Below are positions 52,574 through 61,173 of a stretch of 64,000 nt of DNA, in pieces. Numbering within the stretch: the first letter of the stretch is position 1; every line of letters begins with the position of its first letter. The position numbers were made by a program, and so were the translations under genes. The notes beneath the pieces were generated by a model that had not been told where the DNA came from, did no database searches, and worked only from the letters and a program-made list of their open reading frames with translations. Where the stretch lies: positions 1 to 64,000 of the forward strand of contig NZ_JAENIL010000004.1 of NCBI RefSeq assembly GCF_016595505.1, written 5' to 3'. The DNA is from Pelagicoccus mobilis. GTDB lineage: Bacteria > Verrucomicrobiota > Verrucomicrobiia > Opitutales > Opitutaceae.

Positions 52574-54535
52574 CTATGATTCGTAAATTCTCACCTCATG
52601 GAGTTTAGCATGCTTCGCTCCGTAGGTTTCTCGTAAAGTAATCCGAACAGCGGTCGCTCGTACTGGATCAAAAGCGAACTTAATTAGGCGTCGCTTGTTT
52701 TCAGAATTCGTTCCTACCGTAACCCACTTGCCCCGGACTCGAGCTTCCACTTCTAGCGATTTGAGCATCTCAACCGGGACCGTGTTCGTATACTTCTCGC
52801 TCAAGGTGTAAGTACGGCGAAGCATGAGATTCCGCTTTACGTTCGTATCACACTTAATCTCGACTTTGGAAAACTCGATTGGGTTCTCCCATTCGTATTG
52901 AACTTGTGCCGGTAATCCGTCCGACTTCCAGTGATGCGTTTCACCAAGAGCATCCCTTGAGTACCCATCCAAGAGGAGTTTGACGTCACCCGACTTTGTT
53001 GAGGACGCAAACGCAACGCTAGCAGTCTTAGCGAGGTTGTCGGGATCTTCTGCCGGATGATTAGGAATAAAAGCGTCATCCCTCATCAGTTGCTCCTTCA
53101 ACTGGGTGAGATGCTTCTGGTACACACCGCGTGGCGACGTATTTTTCTCAATACAAATTGCGGCTGCCGTTCCCGCCGCTTGCCCCATCAACGCGCAAGT
53201 GCCCATAACACGTGAGGATGAGAGTGCTATGTGCGTTTGACTGATGTTTCTACCGGCGAAGAGTAGATTGGAGATGTTTCTCGAATATAGACTACGATAC
53301 GGAATTTCGTAGATCTTAGTAAATTTGTCGTGAAAGTAGCTTGGTGGCTCTTCTAGATCTTCGATTCCACCCGGGTTGTGCTCATCCAGAGACCATCCTC
53401 CATAAGCTACAGCGTCTTCAAAATGTCGATACTCCGTAAGATCAGATTCGCGGAGTACATGATCGCCGATAAAGCGACGAGATTCGCGACGGCCAGGAAA
53501 AGACCCGACCCATTCAATGGCAAAATTCTCTGCTTCCGGGTACTTGCCGGAATTCTTTATGTAGTCCCAAACCCCATGGAGGTAGCCCATCAACTTATGA
53601 CGATTCTTCTCAAGGTCAGCGATGTTATCGAATTCACTTCCTAACTCTACCCACCAAAAACCAGTGATATGGCTAGTAATGTTTCCCGGCTTAAAGCTCT
53701 TTTCCAGTCCCTTCAAACGATGGTGATGGGTCTTTTCTGCATCGAATTCGCGGACAAAAGAAGGCGGCGTGTAAGGAGTTGGCTTCCCCATGTCCTTTGC
53801 ATGCAGGAGAATCGATGCCCCCATTTGCCAGCCATCCGCTTTTTCAGGGGCAAACTTTTCCTTAAACTCAGATTTCGCTTCTCGGCCCGTCCGATAAAGG
53901 GCTCCAGCAGTCGCAGCCAACATTCCATCGCCTGAACAATCAATAAACTGATCAGCTTTTATCGTGTATTCAGTTTCTGTAGTCAACTGCCAGCACCGAG
54001 CCGATTTGATTCGATCGCCCGTCATATTGGCCTTAATCGCCTGAGTATTCATCATGACTTCAAGATTAGGTTCCTGAGTCACAAAATCGTAGAGCACGTG
54101 GTCCCACATCGAATAGGATTCTTGCGGATTGAGAAAACGATTGTGGATTAGCATCTCCTCCACAATTCCTGTCTCGCGCTTGGCCATGCCATCCGGACGT
54201 TGGTGCGTCACACCGTTCATATTAACTCGGATCTCGCTTGACGCATTACCACCCAACACCGGGCGGTCTTGAACCAGAACAGTCTTCGCTCCATTTCTAG
54301 CCGCGGCTACCGCAGCGCACATGCCAGCCATCCCTCCTCCGAGGACGGCCACATCGTACTGAACCGTTTTCTTGCGGTCTGGCTTGATCCGTTTTCCAGA
54401 ACCGAGCTGCAGCCATTGGTCTTCGTCACGGGTTCCACTGTATTCAGAATTTTGGGAGGCATTTGCCCCCATCGGAATCAAGCTCGCCGCCACAGCTCCT
54501 TTGGCTCCCTTCTTAAAGAAATCTCGTCTATTCAT
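52574..54535 (-). CDS. Tat-exported FAD-dependent oxidoreductase with C-terminal discoidin-like domain
   Basis: The 653-residue protein begins NRRDFFKKG (twin-arginine signal). A FAD-binding motif VAVLGGGMAGMCAA lies at residues 63-76, followed by LGGNASSEIRV and FIDCSGDGMLAA, typical of the FAD_oxidored (PF12831) group. Residues about 520-653 look like an F5/8C-type beta-sandwich (KSDGLPAQVQYEW, RGKWVTVGTNSENKRR, HEVRIYES), perhaps for glycan binding. Substrates of this group are unknown. It is the first gene of an operon with a sulfatase and GH110, behind one copy of the shared promoter block. Confidence 0.85.
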   Translation of the reverse strand: MNRRDFFKKGAKGAVAASLIPMGANASQNSEYSGTRDEDQWLQLGSGKRIKPDRKKTVQYDVAVLGGGMAGMCAAVAAARNGAKTVLVQDRPVLGGNASSEIRVNMNGVTHQRPDGMAKRETGIVEEMLIHNRFLNPQESYSMWDHVLYDFVTQEPNLEVMMNTQAIKANMTGDRIKSARCWQLTTETEYTIKADQFIDCSGDGMLAATAGALYRTGREAKSEFKEKFAPEKADGWQMGASILLHAKDMGKPTPYTPPSFVREFDAEKTHHHRLKGLEKSFKPGNITSHITGFWWVELGSEFDNIADLEKNRHKLMGYLHGVWDYIKNSGKYPEAENFAIEWVGSFPGRRESRRFIGDHVLRESDLTEYRHFEDAVAYGGWSLDEHNPGGIEDLEEPPSYFHDKFTKIYEIPYRSLYSRNISNLLFAGRNISQTHIALSSSRVMGTCALMGQAAGTAAAICIEKNTSPRGVYQKHLTQLKEQLMRDDAFIPNHPAEDPDNLAKTASVAFASSTKSGDVKLLLDGYSRDALGETHHWKSDGLPAQVQYEWENPIEFSKVEIKCDTNVKRNLMLRRTYTLSEKYTNTVPVEMLKSLEVEARVRGKWVTVGTNSENKRRLIKFAFDPVRATAVRITLRETYGAKHAKLHEVRIYES

Positions 54536-54776
54536 TTGAGGTGTCGTATTTAGTTTTAGGTTACGCCTTGCACCCGTACGGTTCCCGACAAGCTCGAGCT
54601 AATGCAATGATTTGCGGATCTCACTTTATCTTGGGCAATTTAATCACTGATGCAGGGGGGGGCTTTAAACGAGTTTCTTATCTCCTAACGGCACAAACAT
54701 TGAAGGGGTCTACAGTCTACCTCTTCATGAAAGAGGGCTTCTGTGGGCTGGGTATGCGATTAGAAAACACCCCAAC

Positions 54777-54826
54777 ATTATACAATACGCGTCTATTGTA
54801 CCCACTCTGAGGGTCATTTATCCGAC
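54777..54826 (-). promoter_or_regulatory. Shared promoter/operator block, copy 1 (FAD oxidoreductase operon)
   Basis: Read on the minus strand: GTCGGA (54826-54821), CCCTCAGAGT (54813-54804), AATAGAC (54797-54791), then eight bases and TATAAT (54782-54777). Spacing is identical to the copies near 61062 and 62757. The start codon is about 240 bases downstream, so the leader is long; it includes a run of eight G (54655-54662). Confidence 0.7.
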
Positions 54827-54838
54827 CTTTATCGACCG

Positions 54839-54893
54839 AGGCTTTAAATAGATGTTATTGCGTCAAACATATGCCTGTTTGCGTCAGCAATTG
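54839..54893. promoter_or_regulatory. Small dyad behind the GH29 gene
   Basis: TTGCGTCAAACATATGCCTGTTTGCGTCA holds an inverted repeat CAAACA-TATGCC-TGTTTG and two direct TTGCGTCA copies. It lies between the 3' end of the GH29 gene and the promoter of the FAD oxidoreductase operon. It may be an additional operator or a weak transcription-end signal. Confidence 0.3.
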
Positions 54894-54924
54894 CTCGATA
54901 CAAAAGTTGTGTAAGAGCGAATTC

Positions 54925-56436
54925 CTAGTCCGCGAATTTGATGCGAAAAACGTAAGCCGCTTCACATGGCATGTGTTCGCCCGCTTCAATCACGAGGCCC
55001 TTCTTGCACTGCTTCCACTCGACTGGCTTCCCACCGCTCACGAAGAAGACGGAATCGATCTTACGCGAATCGTGTGGATTTCCTTTCGCAAGGGACTCGA
55101 TCGTGAAGGAACCGCCTTCAGCCCATGCGAGTGAAGTCGCGTACAAGACTCCGTTTTTCTGGGTAAATCTTACGTCAGCCGCCACGTTGTCCGCATTCTG
55201 GCTTTCCGAGTGATGTCCGGCACTGACCTTGGTTGGCCCTTCGCCAAAGATCTTCCAAGGACGCGTTCCGTAGATCGCTTCGCCGTTGAGAGCGAGCCAA
55301 TCGCCCATATCGAGCATGATTTCCCTGTCCTCCTGAGGAATGGTTCCATCAGCCTTAGGGCCGATGTTCAGGAGCATACAACCGTTCTTGCTCACGATGT
55401 CGATAAGCTCATCGAGAAGGTAATCCGAAGTCTTGTATTCCTCATCTTCGATGTACCCCCAGGACTTCACGCCCACTGCTGTATCCGTTTGCCAAGGAAG
55501 TTCGCGGATATCCGCCATACGGCCGCGTTCGATATCAAGCACGATCACATCCTCCGGAAACGATTCGTTCTTCATGTTCTTATCCTGGAAGACGACTTCC
55601 TTCCCCCAGTCCAAGCCTTTGTTGTAGTAGTAAGCAAGGATGGGCGCATGCACCGAATCGAAGCCGGGTTTGTCCAAGCCAAAGTCGAACCAGAGCACAT
55701 CCGGCTCGTACTGATCAATGATGTCAGTCGTACGGTCCCACCAGTGATCAAGGAACTCTTTGGATGGCAACGCTCCCTTTTCTATCGGATTCCAATAAAG
55801 GTCCGCGTACTCTGGATCATTCGTATCCCAGTCTGGATTCTTCTTTGGATAGTAAGCCCGATTCAACGCGTAGTGCGAGGACGCTCCAAATTTCATCCCT
55901 TCCGAACGCACCGCCTCCGCGAGCAAACGCATGGTATCCTTCTTCGGCCCCATTTCCGCAACATTCCACCGCGTGTGTTTCGAAGCGTACATGGCAAAAC
56001 CGTCATGGTGCTCCGCCACCGGGACCACGTAGCGTGCGCCCGCCTTCCTGAACAAGTGAGCCCACTCCTCGGCATCAAATTTTTCCGCTTTGAACATTGG
56101 TATAAAGTCCTTGTATCCAAATTCTCCCACTTTCCCATAGTTCTCCTCAGCGTGAGCGTAATGATTTACCTGGCTTTTTCCGGAGATGCCATCGATGTAC
56201 ATCCGTTTCGGATACTTTTCGCTCCCAAAGGCCGGCACGGCATACGGCCCCCAGTGTAGGAAAATGCCGAATTTAGCATCACGGAACCACTCCGGCACTT
56301 CGTAACGACTGCGGATCGAGTCCCAGTCCGCTTCGTAACGAAACTCTTCGGCTGCACTCTCGTCGCCAATGCAGAGAAGAGCCGAAAGGCTTAACGCTTG
56401 TTTTAAGGTTCGGGTAACTTGGGGAAGTATTCGCAT
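54925..56436 (-). CDS. GH29 alpha-L-fucosidase (or alpha-L-galactosidase)
   Basis: The 503-residue protein starts at 56436 (MRILPQ) with a signal peptide. It has the GH29 core FGIFLHWGPYAVPAFGSEKYP, AEHHDGFAMY, and the nucleophile in PDVLWFDFG (Asp251). GH29 enzymes cleave terminal alpha-L-fucose with retention; relatives from porphyran-degrading bacteria cleave alpha-L-galactose. A C-terminal beta-sandwich completes it. The second GH29 gene (61174) is a close paralog; this copy lacks the extra residues found there near 85-95. It follows two paralogous sulfatase genes. Confidence 0.92.
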   Translation of the reverse strand: MRILPQVTRTLKQALSLSALLCIGDESAAEEFRYEADWDSIRSRYEVPEWFRDAKFGIFLHWGPYAVPAFGSEKYPKRMYIDGISGKSQVNHYAHAEENYGKVGEFGYKDFIPMFKAEKFDAEEWAHLFRKAGARYVVPVAEHHDGFAMYASKHTRWNVAEMGPKKDTMRLLAEAVRSEGMKFGASSHYALNRAYYPKKNPDWDTNDPEYADLYWNPIEKGALPSKEFLDHWWDRTTDIIDQYEPDVLWFDFGLDKPGFDSVHAPILAYYYNKGLDWGKEVVFQDKNMKNESFPEDVIVLDIERGRMADIRELPWQTDTAVGVKSWGYIEDEEYKTSDYLLDELIDIVSKNGCMLLNIGPKADGTIPQEDREIMLDMGDWLALNGEAIYGTRPWKIFGEGPTKVSAGHHSESQNADNVAADVRFTQKNGVLYATSLAWAEGGSFTIESLAKGNPHDSRKIDSVFFVSGGKPVEWKQCKKGLVIEAGEHMPCEAAYVFRIKFAD

Positions 56437-56452
56437 AGTCTTAAGTGTAGGG

Positions 56453-57892
56453 TTAGTTGGTATCGAAAGTGCCTTCAAACCAGGGCTGCTGGTTCTCTTT
56501 CCAGATCTCGCGCTCTTGATCCGAATAGACCCATTTGGGCATCTGGTGCGTACTGGCCCATTGCTTCAGCTCGCCAATCATCAAGTTGAGGCGTTCCGGG
56601 TAGCGAGAGCTCAAGTCATGCTGTTCGCCGACATCCTGATCTATCCTGTAGAGACGCCACCGATTTTTCGAACGTACCGCTTTCCATTCGTTGATGCGTC
56701 CAGCGATGTCGGTGTAGTCAAGTCGATGGGAAACGACTGCGATCAACTCGTCGTGGTGTGGGTTTCGGTTTTGTAGGAGAGCGCCCCAGATGTCCTTTCC
56801 GTCAAGAATCTTGCCTGGAGGAATGTTTGCACCTGCCAGGTTGGCTAACGTCGGATAGAGATCCATCGTCAATACGGGATGATTGAATTTCCGCCCCGCT
56901 GGCAGCGACTTCGGCCAATGCCAAAACATCGGCACTCGAAACCCGCCTTCCTCTACGTCTCTCTTCTGGCCCCTTAGAGGAGCGTTGCTCGCTCCATTTC
57001 GTGGGATGCCTCCATTGTCGCTCAGAAAGATGATTAGCGTGTCCTCGTAAGCACCGTTTTCCTTCAATGCGCTTACGATCCTTTTCACGTTGTAGTCTAC
57101 GCAATGCACCATTGCCGAGTAGGTGCGGGTTCGCCTATCTTCAATGTGGGAAAACGTCTCTAGGTCCTCCGCTTTTGCTTCCAATGGCGAGTGAGGAGCG
57201 TTGTAGGCGAGGTACAGGAAGAAGGGCTGATCGCGTTCGTTGGCCTCTTGAATGAAACTGAGAGCTTCACGTGTGAAAGCGTCCGTAAGATATTCCGTTT
57301 CGCGCACTTGTTTCCCGTTTCTCAGATGAGGCGTCGTGTTGGGAGGGATTTGTGTTTCTCCTGCTTTCACTCGGCGATCGTACTCGGCGAGGTATTTATC
57401 AGGGAAGTATTTGTGTCCGCCCCCTAGGTGTCCGTAAAACTCATCGAAGCCCCTTTGGTTGGGTAAATATTCATGCCCCTCACCTAGATGCCACTTCCCG
57501 ATCGCTCCCGTGAAATACCCTGACTCTTTCAGTATCCGAGAAAGAAATACCTCCTCTGTCGATACTCCCCACTGGTGATTGAAGTATGGAATATTAAACT
57601 GTCCCCCTAAAGAATGGGGGCATCGCCCTGTGAGCAACGCAGCTCGACTGGGTCCGCAAACCGGATGTGCCGCATAAGCCGAGGTGCAGATGACTCCGCC
57701 CATTGCAAGTTCGTCCAAAGCGGGAGTGGGAATGGTCTTTGAACCGTTGAAGCCTACATCGGCGTAACCAAGATCGTCGCACAAGATGACCAGGATGTTG
57801 GGACGTGTCGATTTGCCGCTGCAGGACATCCCAAGGATACCGCAGAGAGACATCAACAAGACCGCAAGCCTGGAAATTCGATAAAGATTCAT
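56453..57892 (-). CDS. S1-family sulfatase (CGPSR), first of a tandem pair
   Basis: The 479-residue protein has a hydrophobic leader with cysteines near residue 24 but no good lipobox, then Asp39-Asp40, the site C79-G-P-S-R83 and LSDNGGIPRNG. It is a close paralog of the next gene upstream (57910-59334): GYADVGFNGS, VCGPSRAALLTGR and LRGQKRDVEEGGFRVPMFWHWP recur. The pair therefore arose by tandem duplication. It lies 16 bases before the GH29 gene. Confidence 0.92.
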   Translation of the reverse strand: MNLYRISRLAVLLMSLCGILGMSCSGKSTRPNILVILCDDLGYADVGFNGSKTIPTPALDELAMGGVICTSAYAAHPVCGPSRAALLTGRCPHSLGGQFNIPYFNHQWGVSTEEVFLSRILKESGYFTGAIGKWHLGEGHEYLPNQRGFDEFYGHLGGGHKYFPDKYLAEYDRRVKAGETQIPPNTTPHLRNGKQVRETEYLTDAFTREALSFIQEANERDQPFFLYLAYNAPHSPLEAKAEDLETFSHIEDRRTRTYSAMVHCVDYNVKRIVSALKENGAYEDTLIIFLSDNGGIPRNGASNAPLRGQKRDVEEGGFRVPMFWHWPKSLPAGRKFNHPVLTMDLYPTLANLAGANIPPGKILDGKDIWGALLQNRNPHHDELIAVVSHRLDYTDIAGRINEWKAVRSKNRWRLYRIDQDVGEQHDLSSRYPERLNLMIGELKQWASTHQMPKWVYSDQEREIWKENQQPWFEGTFDTN

Positions 57893-57909
57893 GAGCGGTT
57901 CATTCTCCT

Positions 57910-59334
57910 CTAGTTTGCATCAAACAGTTTCTCGAAATTCGGTAGATTGGGATTCCAATGCCGCCCTCGCTCCTGATCGTGTATCCACTTCGGCTCTACG
58001 TGCGTATCACTCCAAAAATTTGCTTTCGCTCTCAAAAACGTTAGCCGCTCCGGGTAGCGAGAGCTCAAGTCATGATCCTCGCCGGGATCGCTGGAGAGAT
58101 TGTAGAGTTCCCAATCGCTACCGTCGTAGTTCGCTTTCCAGTTATCGACTCGGATTCCCACTTGGGTTGCATTGCCCTCGTACCGCATGGAAAACAAGGG
58201 CTCGCCTTCCCTCGCGCTTTCCCCTGCTAAAAACCGATCCCATATATCTACCCCGTCGAGCTGCTTCCCCGTGGGGAGAGAGGCCTTCGCCAACGACAAA
58301 AACGTTGGGTAGAAGTCCAATGCGGATATAGGATGTTCGTAGGTTCTTCCGGCAGGTACGACTTCGGGCCAGTGAAAGAACATTGGGACTCTGTGGCCTC
58401 CTTCCGCGGTTTCTCCTTTTTCTCCCCGCAGCGGAGCGTTGTTCGAACCGTACTTGAGCTTACCGCCATTGTCGCTAAGGAATACGATCAAGGTATTGTC
58501 ATAAACACCTTTATCCACCAGGGCCCCGAGCAGTTGCTCGACTCCGCGGTCTACGATGTCAACCATGGCTGCGTAAACGCGTCGCTTCTTGTCAGGAATA
58601 TGGGAGTAACGGGCAACATCCTCGGCAGGCGCCTCCATCGGACTATGCGGAGCGTTGTAGGCGAGGTACAGAAAGAATGGTTGATCCCTCTGGGATGCGT
58701 CCTCCACGAAACGAACCGCCTCTCTTGAAAAGGCGTCTGTCAGATACTCAGTCTCACGCACCTCTTGTCCGTTGCGTTCAAGCGGGCAGATATTGTCGAC
58801 GATAACCTCCACCCCGGCTTTCAACTGCTTTTCGTAAGCCGCTTGGTATTTGTTTGGGAAATACTTGTGACCTCCTCCTCTGAACCCAAAGAAATCGTCA
58901 AAGCCGCGTCCGTTCGGCGAGTATTCGTCATTGGCCCCAAGATGCCACTTCCCTACGGCTCCCGTGTAGTACCCCGCTTCCTGCAGTACCTCGCTAATGA
59001 AAACCTCCTGTAGAGGGATTCCGAAGCCCACGACGGAATCGCTATTTCGCGGCAGATTGTATTGCGATCCGAATTCATGCGGGTAACGCCCCGTCATCAG
59101 GCCTGCCCGGCTCGGACCGCAAAACGGATGAACCGCATACCCCGAGCTGCAGATCGTGCCGCCTTCTGCCAGCTTGTCCAAAGCAGGCGTTTTGATATCG
59201 CTTGACCCGTTAAATCCCACATCTGCGTATCCAAGATCATCCGTTATGATGACAACGATGTTGGGCCTTCGGTCTTCCGAAAAAGCGAGAGCGGAGAAAC
59301 AAAGAGATAAGAGGATCGAGGGTATGCGCATCAT
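57910..59334 (-). CDS. S1-family sulfatase (CGPSR), second of a tandem pair
   Basis: The 474-residue protein has a signal peptide, Asp32-Asp33, the site C72-G-P-S-R76 and LSDNGGKLKYG. It shares GFNGSSDIKTPALDKLAEGGT, VHPFCGPSR and WHLGANDEYSPNGRGFDDFFG with the adjacent paralog. It is the first gene of the run p-o-GH29. The 127 bases upstream hold no clear copy of the shared promoter block, so it may be transcribed from the sulfatase gene further upstream. Confidence 0.93.
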   Translation of the reverse strand: MMRIPSILLSLCFSALAFSEDRRPNIVVIITDDLGYADVGFNGSSDIKTPALDKLAEGGTICSSGYAVHPFCGPSRAGLMTGRYPHEFGSQYNLPRNSDSVVGFGIPLQEVFISEVLQEAGYYTGAVGKWHLGANDEYSPNGRGFDDFFGFRGGGHKYFPNKYQAAYEKQLKAGVEVIVDNICPLERNGQEVRETEYLTDAFSREAVRFVEDASQRDQPFFLYLAYNAPHSPMEAPAEDVARYSHIPDKKRRVYAAMVDIVDRGVEQLLGALVDKGVYDNTLIVFLSDNGGKLKYGSNNAPLRGEKGETAEGGHRVPMFFHWPEVVPAGRTYEHPISALDFYPTFLSLAKASLPTGKQLDGVDIWDRFLAGESAREGEPLFSMRYEGNATQVGIRVDNWKANYDGSDWELYNLSSDPGEDHDLSSRYPERLTFLRAKANFWSDTHVEPKWIHDQERGRHWNPNLPNFEKLFDAN

Positions 59335-59461
59335 AACAGAATCGTGTTGAGGGATCTTGAAGTGTTCGGGGCTGGGCTCATCAAGGGAACCATGCCATAG
59401 CTTCTCTTTCTATTGCCTGAAGAGGAGGAACCTCACGCTGTATCGATACGAAGCCTCCCCT

Positions 59462-61030
59462 CTAGCGCTCCAGATACTCTCGAACCGGATCTAGCTGAGT
59501 CCAGGAATCCCAGGCTTCAGCCAAATCGGTTGGTTGATCTTCTCCTGGCGTACTCCGGCCCGATTGGATCACCTCCGCCAATCCCTTCTTGAGAGATTCC
59601 ACAACCTCTGGATACTTTGCGGCGAGATTCACATCCTCCGTTGGGTCGTTAACCATATCGAAAAGTTGAAGTGGAGCCGCGTTCTCGATTGGTTCGTCTT
59701 TCCTAGGGTCGCCTCGATTCGACCCTCCAAAGTCGTCAAACATCACCTTCCACTTCCCTTGGCGGATTGAAAAGATCCCCTTGTCTGAATGGTGAACGAC
59801 GACGCGTCCCTTGGCTTCTCGGATTTCCTTACCCTTCAGTGCAGGCAAAAAGCTCACACTGTCCTCCGCCATGTTGTCAGCAATGTCGGTATCCAAAATA
59901 TCTACACAGGTTGCCATTAGATCCGTTGTGCAAATTAGTTCATCCGATCTCGTTCCCGCTTTGATCTCCGCAGGCCATCGCACGATGAACGGCACCCGGT
60001 GTCCTCCTTCCCAGTTCGTCCCTTTCATCCCGCGGTAGATCCAGCTGGAGTTATGTCCTTGCTCAGCCATCTCTTTAAATTCCGCCTTCGGTGAGGTTCC
60101 ATTGTCCGCGGTAAAAATAACGATCGTGTTTTCAGCTGTTCCGGTTTCGTCCAGCGCTTTGAGCACTTCACCCAGCACCCAGTCTGACTCCATACAGAAG
60201 TCGCCATGCAAATTGAGGCCGCTCTTATTTAGGAATCTATCGCTCGGCACGATCGGCGAGTGCGGTGACGGTAGAGGTAAATAGACGAAGAAGGGACTAT
60301 CCTTGTGCTTGTGTATCCATTCGCTGGTTTTTTCCGCAAGTTTGATCAGGACCTCCTGCTGAACATACTCTTTCGCTGCATACCCCGGTTTAGATGGCTG
60401 CGTATAGCCTCGCGCGTTAACTTCATCGAGGTTCTTAAGGACTTCCAATGTGCCCAGTAGCTTGTCGTTTTCAACATAGGCGTGCGGATCCATGTTGAGC
60501 GAGGCCGAGATCCCGAAAAAATAGTCAAAGCCGATACTGTTTGGTCCATTCTTGATCGGTCCCTTCGGATCCACGTACTTCCATGAAACGCGTTGAGAGG
60601 TCTTGCTAGGATCAGTTAAGGTCCAGTCCATACCGAGGTGCCATTTGCCGATACACGCAGTTTTGTAGCCTTCCTTCTGCAGTAGCGAAGCCACTGTTTC
60701 ACGATCCGGATCGATCAAATGTGGGCTATGCCCACCTAGAACGCCCTGCTTCAAAGTCGGTGTGCGCCACGAATATCGCCCGGTCAGAATCCCATACCGT
60801 GTCGGTGTGCAAACCCCGGAGCTCGTGTGCCCATCCATGAATGTCATGCCCTCCGCAGCGAGCCGATCCAAGTGCGGTGTCGGGATTTTCGAATTTTTGT
60901 TGTATGCGTGTACATCACCCTGCCCCATGTCGTCGGCAAGGATGTAGATGATGTTTGGCTTGGATGCATTTGCAGAAAGAGCAAAAGCAAGGGTAGCTAG
61001 GAGGGTTGTAAGAAAACGTCTGTAGTTCAT
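59462..61030 (-). CDS. S1-family sulfatase (CTPTR)
   Basis: The 522-residue protein has a signal peptide, Asp33-Asp34, the site C74-T-P-T-R78 (RYGILTGRYSWRTP follows) and TADNGTSPKAEFKEMAEQGH. This GVCTPTRYGILTGRY signature belongs to a large marine arylsulfatase group. It has its own copy of the shared promoter block 30-80 bases upstream, so it is a regulon member in its own right. Confidence 0.93.
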   Translation of the reverse strand: MNYRRFLTTLLATLAFALSANASKPNIIYILADDMGQGDVHAYNKNSKIPTPHLDRLAAEGMTFMDGHTSSGVCTPTRYGILTGRYSWRTPTLKQGVLGGHSPHLIDPDRETVASLLQKEGYKTACIGKWHLGMDWTLTDPSKTSQRVSWKYVDPKGPIKNGPNSIGFDYFFGISASLNMDPHAYVENDKLLGTLEVLKNLDEVNARGYTQPSKPGYAAKEYVQQEVLIKLAEKTSEWIHKHKDSPFFVYLPLPSPHSPIVPSDRFLNKSGLNLHGDFCMESDWVLGEVLKALDETGTAENTIVIFTADNGTSPKAEFKEMAEQGHNSSWIYRGMKGTNWEGGHRVPFIVRWPAEIKAGTRSDELICTTDLMATCVDILDTDIADNMAEDSVSFLPALKGKEIREAKGRVVVHHSDKGIFSIRQGKWKVMFDDFGGSNRGDPRKDEPIENAAPLQLFDMVNDPTEDVNLAAKYPEVVESLKKGLAEVIQSGRSTPGEDQPTDLAEAWDSWTQLDPVREYLER

Positions 61031-61061
61031 ATTGAGCGCTTATGGGGTTCTTAACTCATAC

Positions 61062-61111
61062 ACTATACATCCCTCGTCTATTCGGGAGCTTCCGAGGGAT
61101 GAATGACCGAC
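61062..61111 (-). promoter_or_regulatory. Shared promoter/operator block, copy 2 (CTPTR sulfatase)
   Basis: On the minus strand: GTCGGT (61111-61106), CCCTC (61098-61094), AATAGAC (61082-61076), eight bases, TATAGT (61067-61062). Spacing equals the other two copies. The start codon is about 30 bases beyond. The same stretch also forms CATCCCTCG/CGAGGGATG, so an RNA or DNA hairpin overlaps the block. Confidence 0.7.
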
Positions 61112-61173
61112 AAGCCTTGCGTATCCTAGATATAGATACGGGTTGAGCGAGGCATCAGTGCGGTGGGGCTAAC

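Noticed and set aside
55210-56259. 349-codon + strand open frame
   Set aside because: Antisense shadow of the GH29 gene; no motifs, and composition follows the complementary strand.
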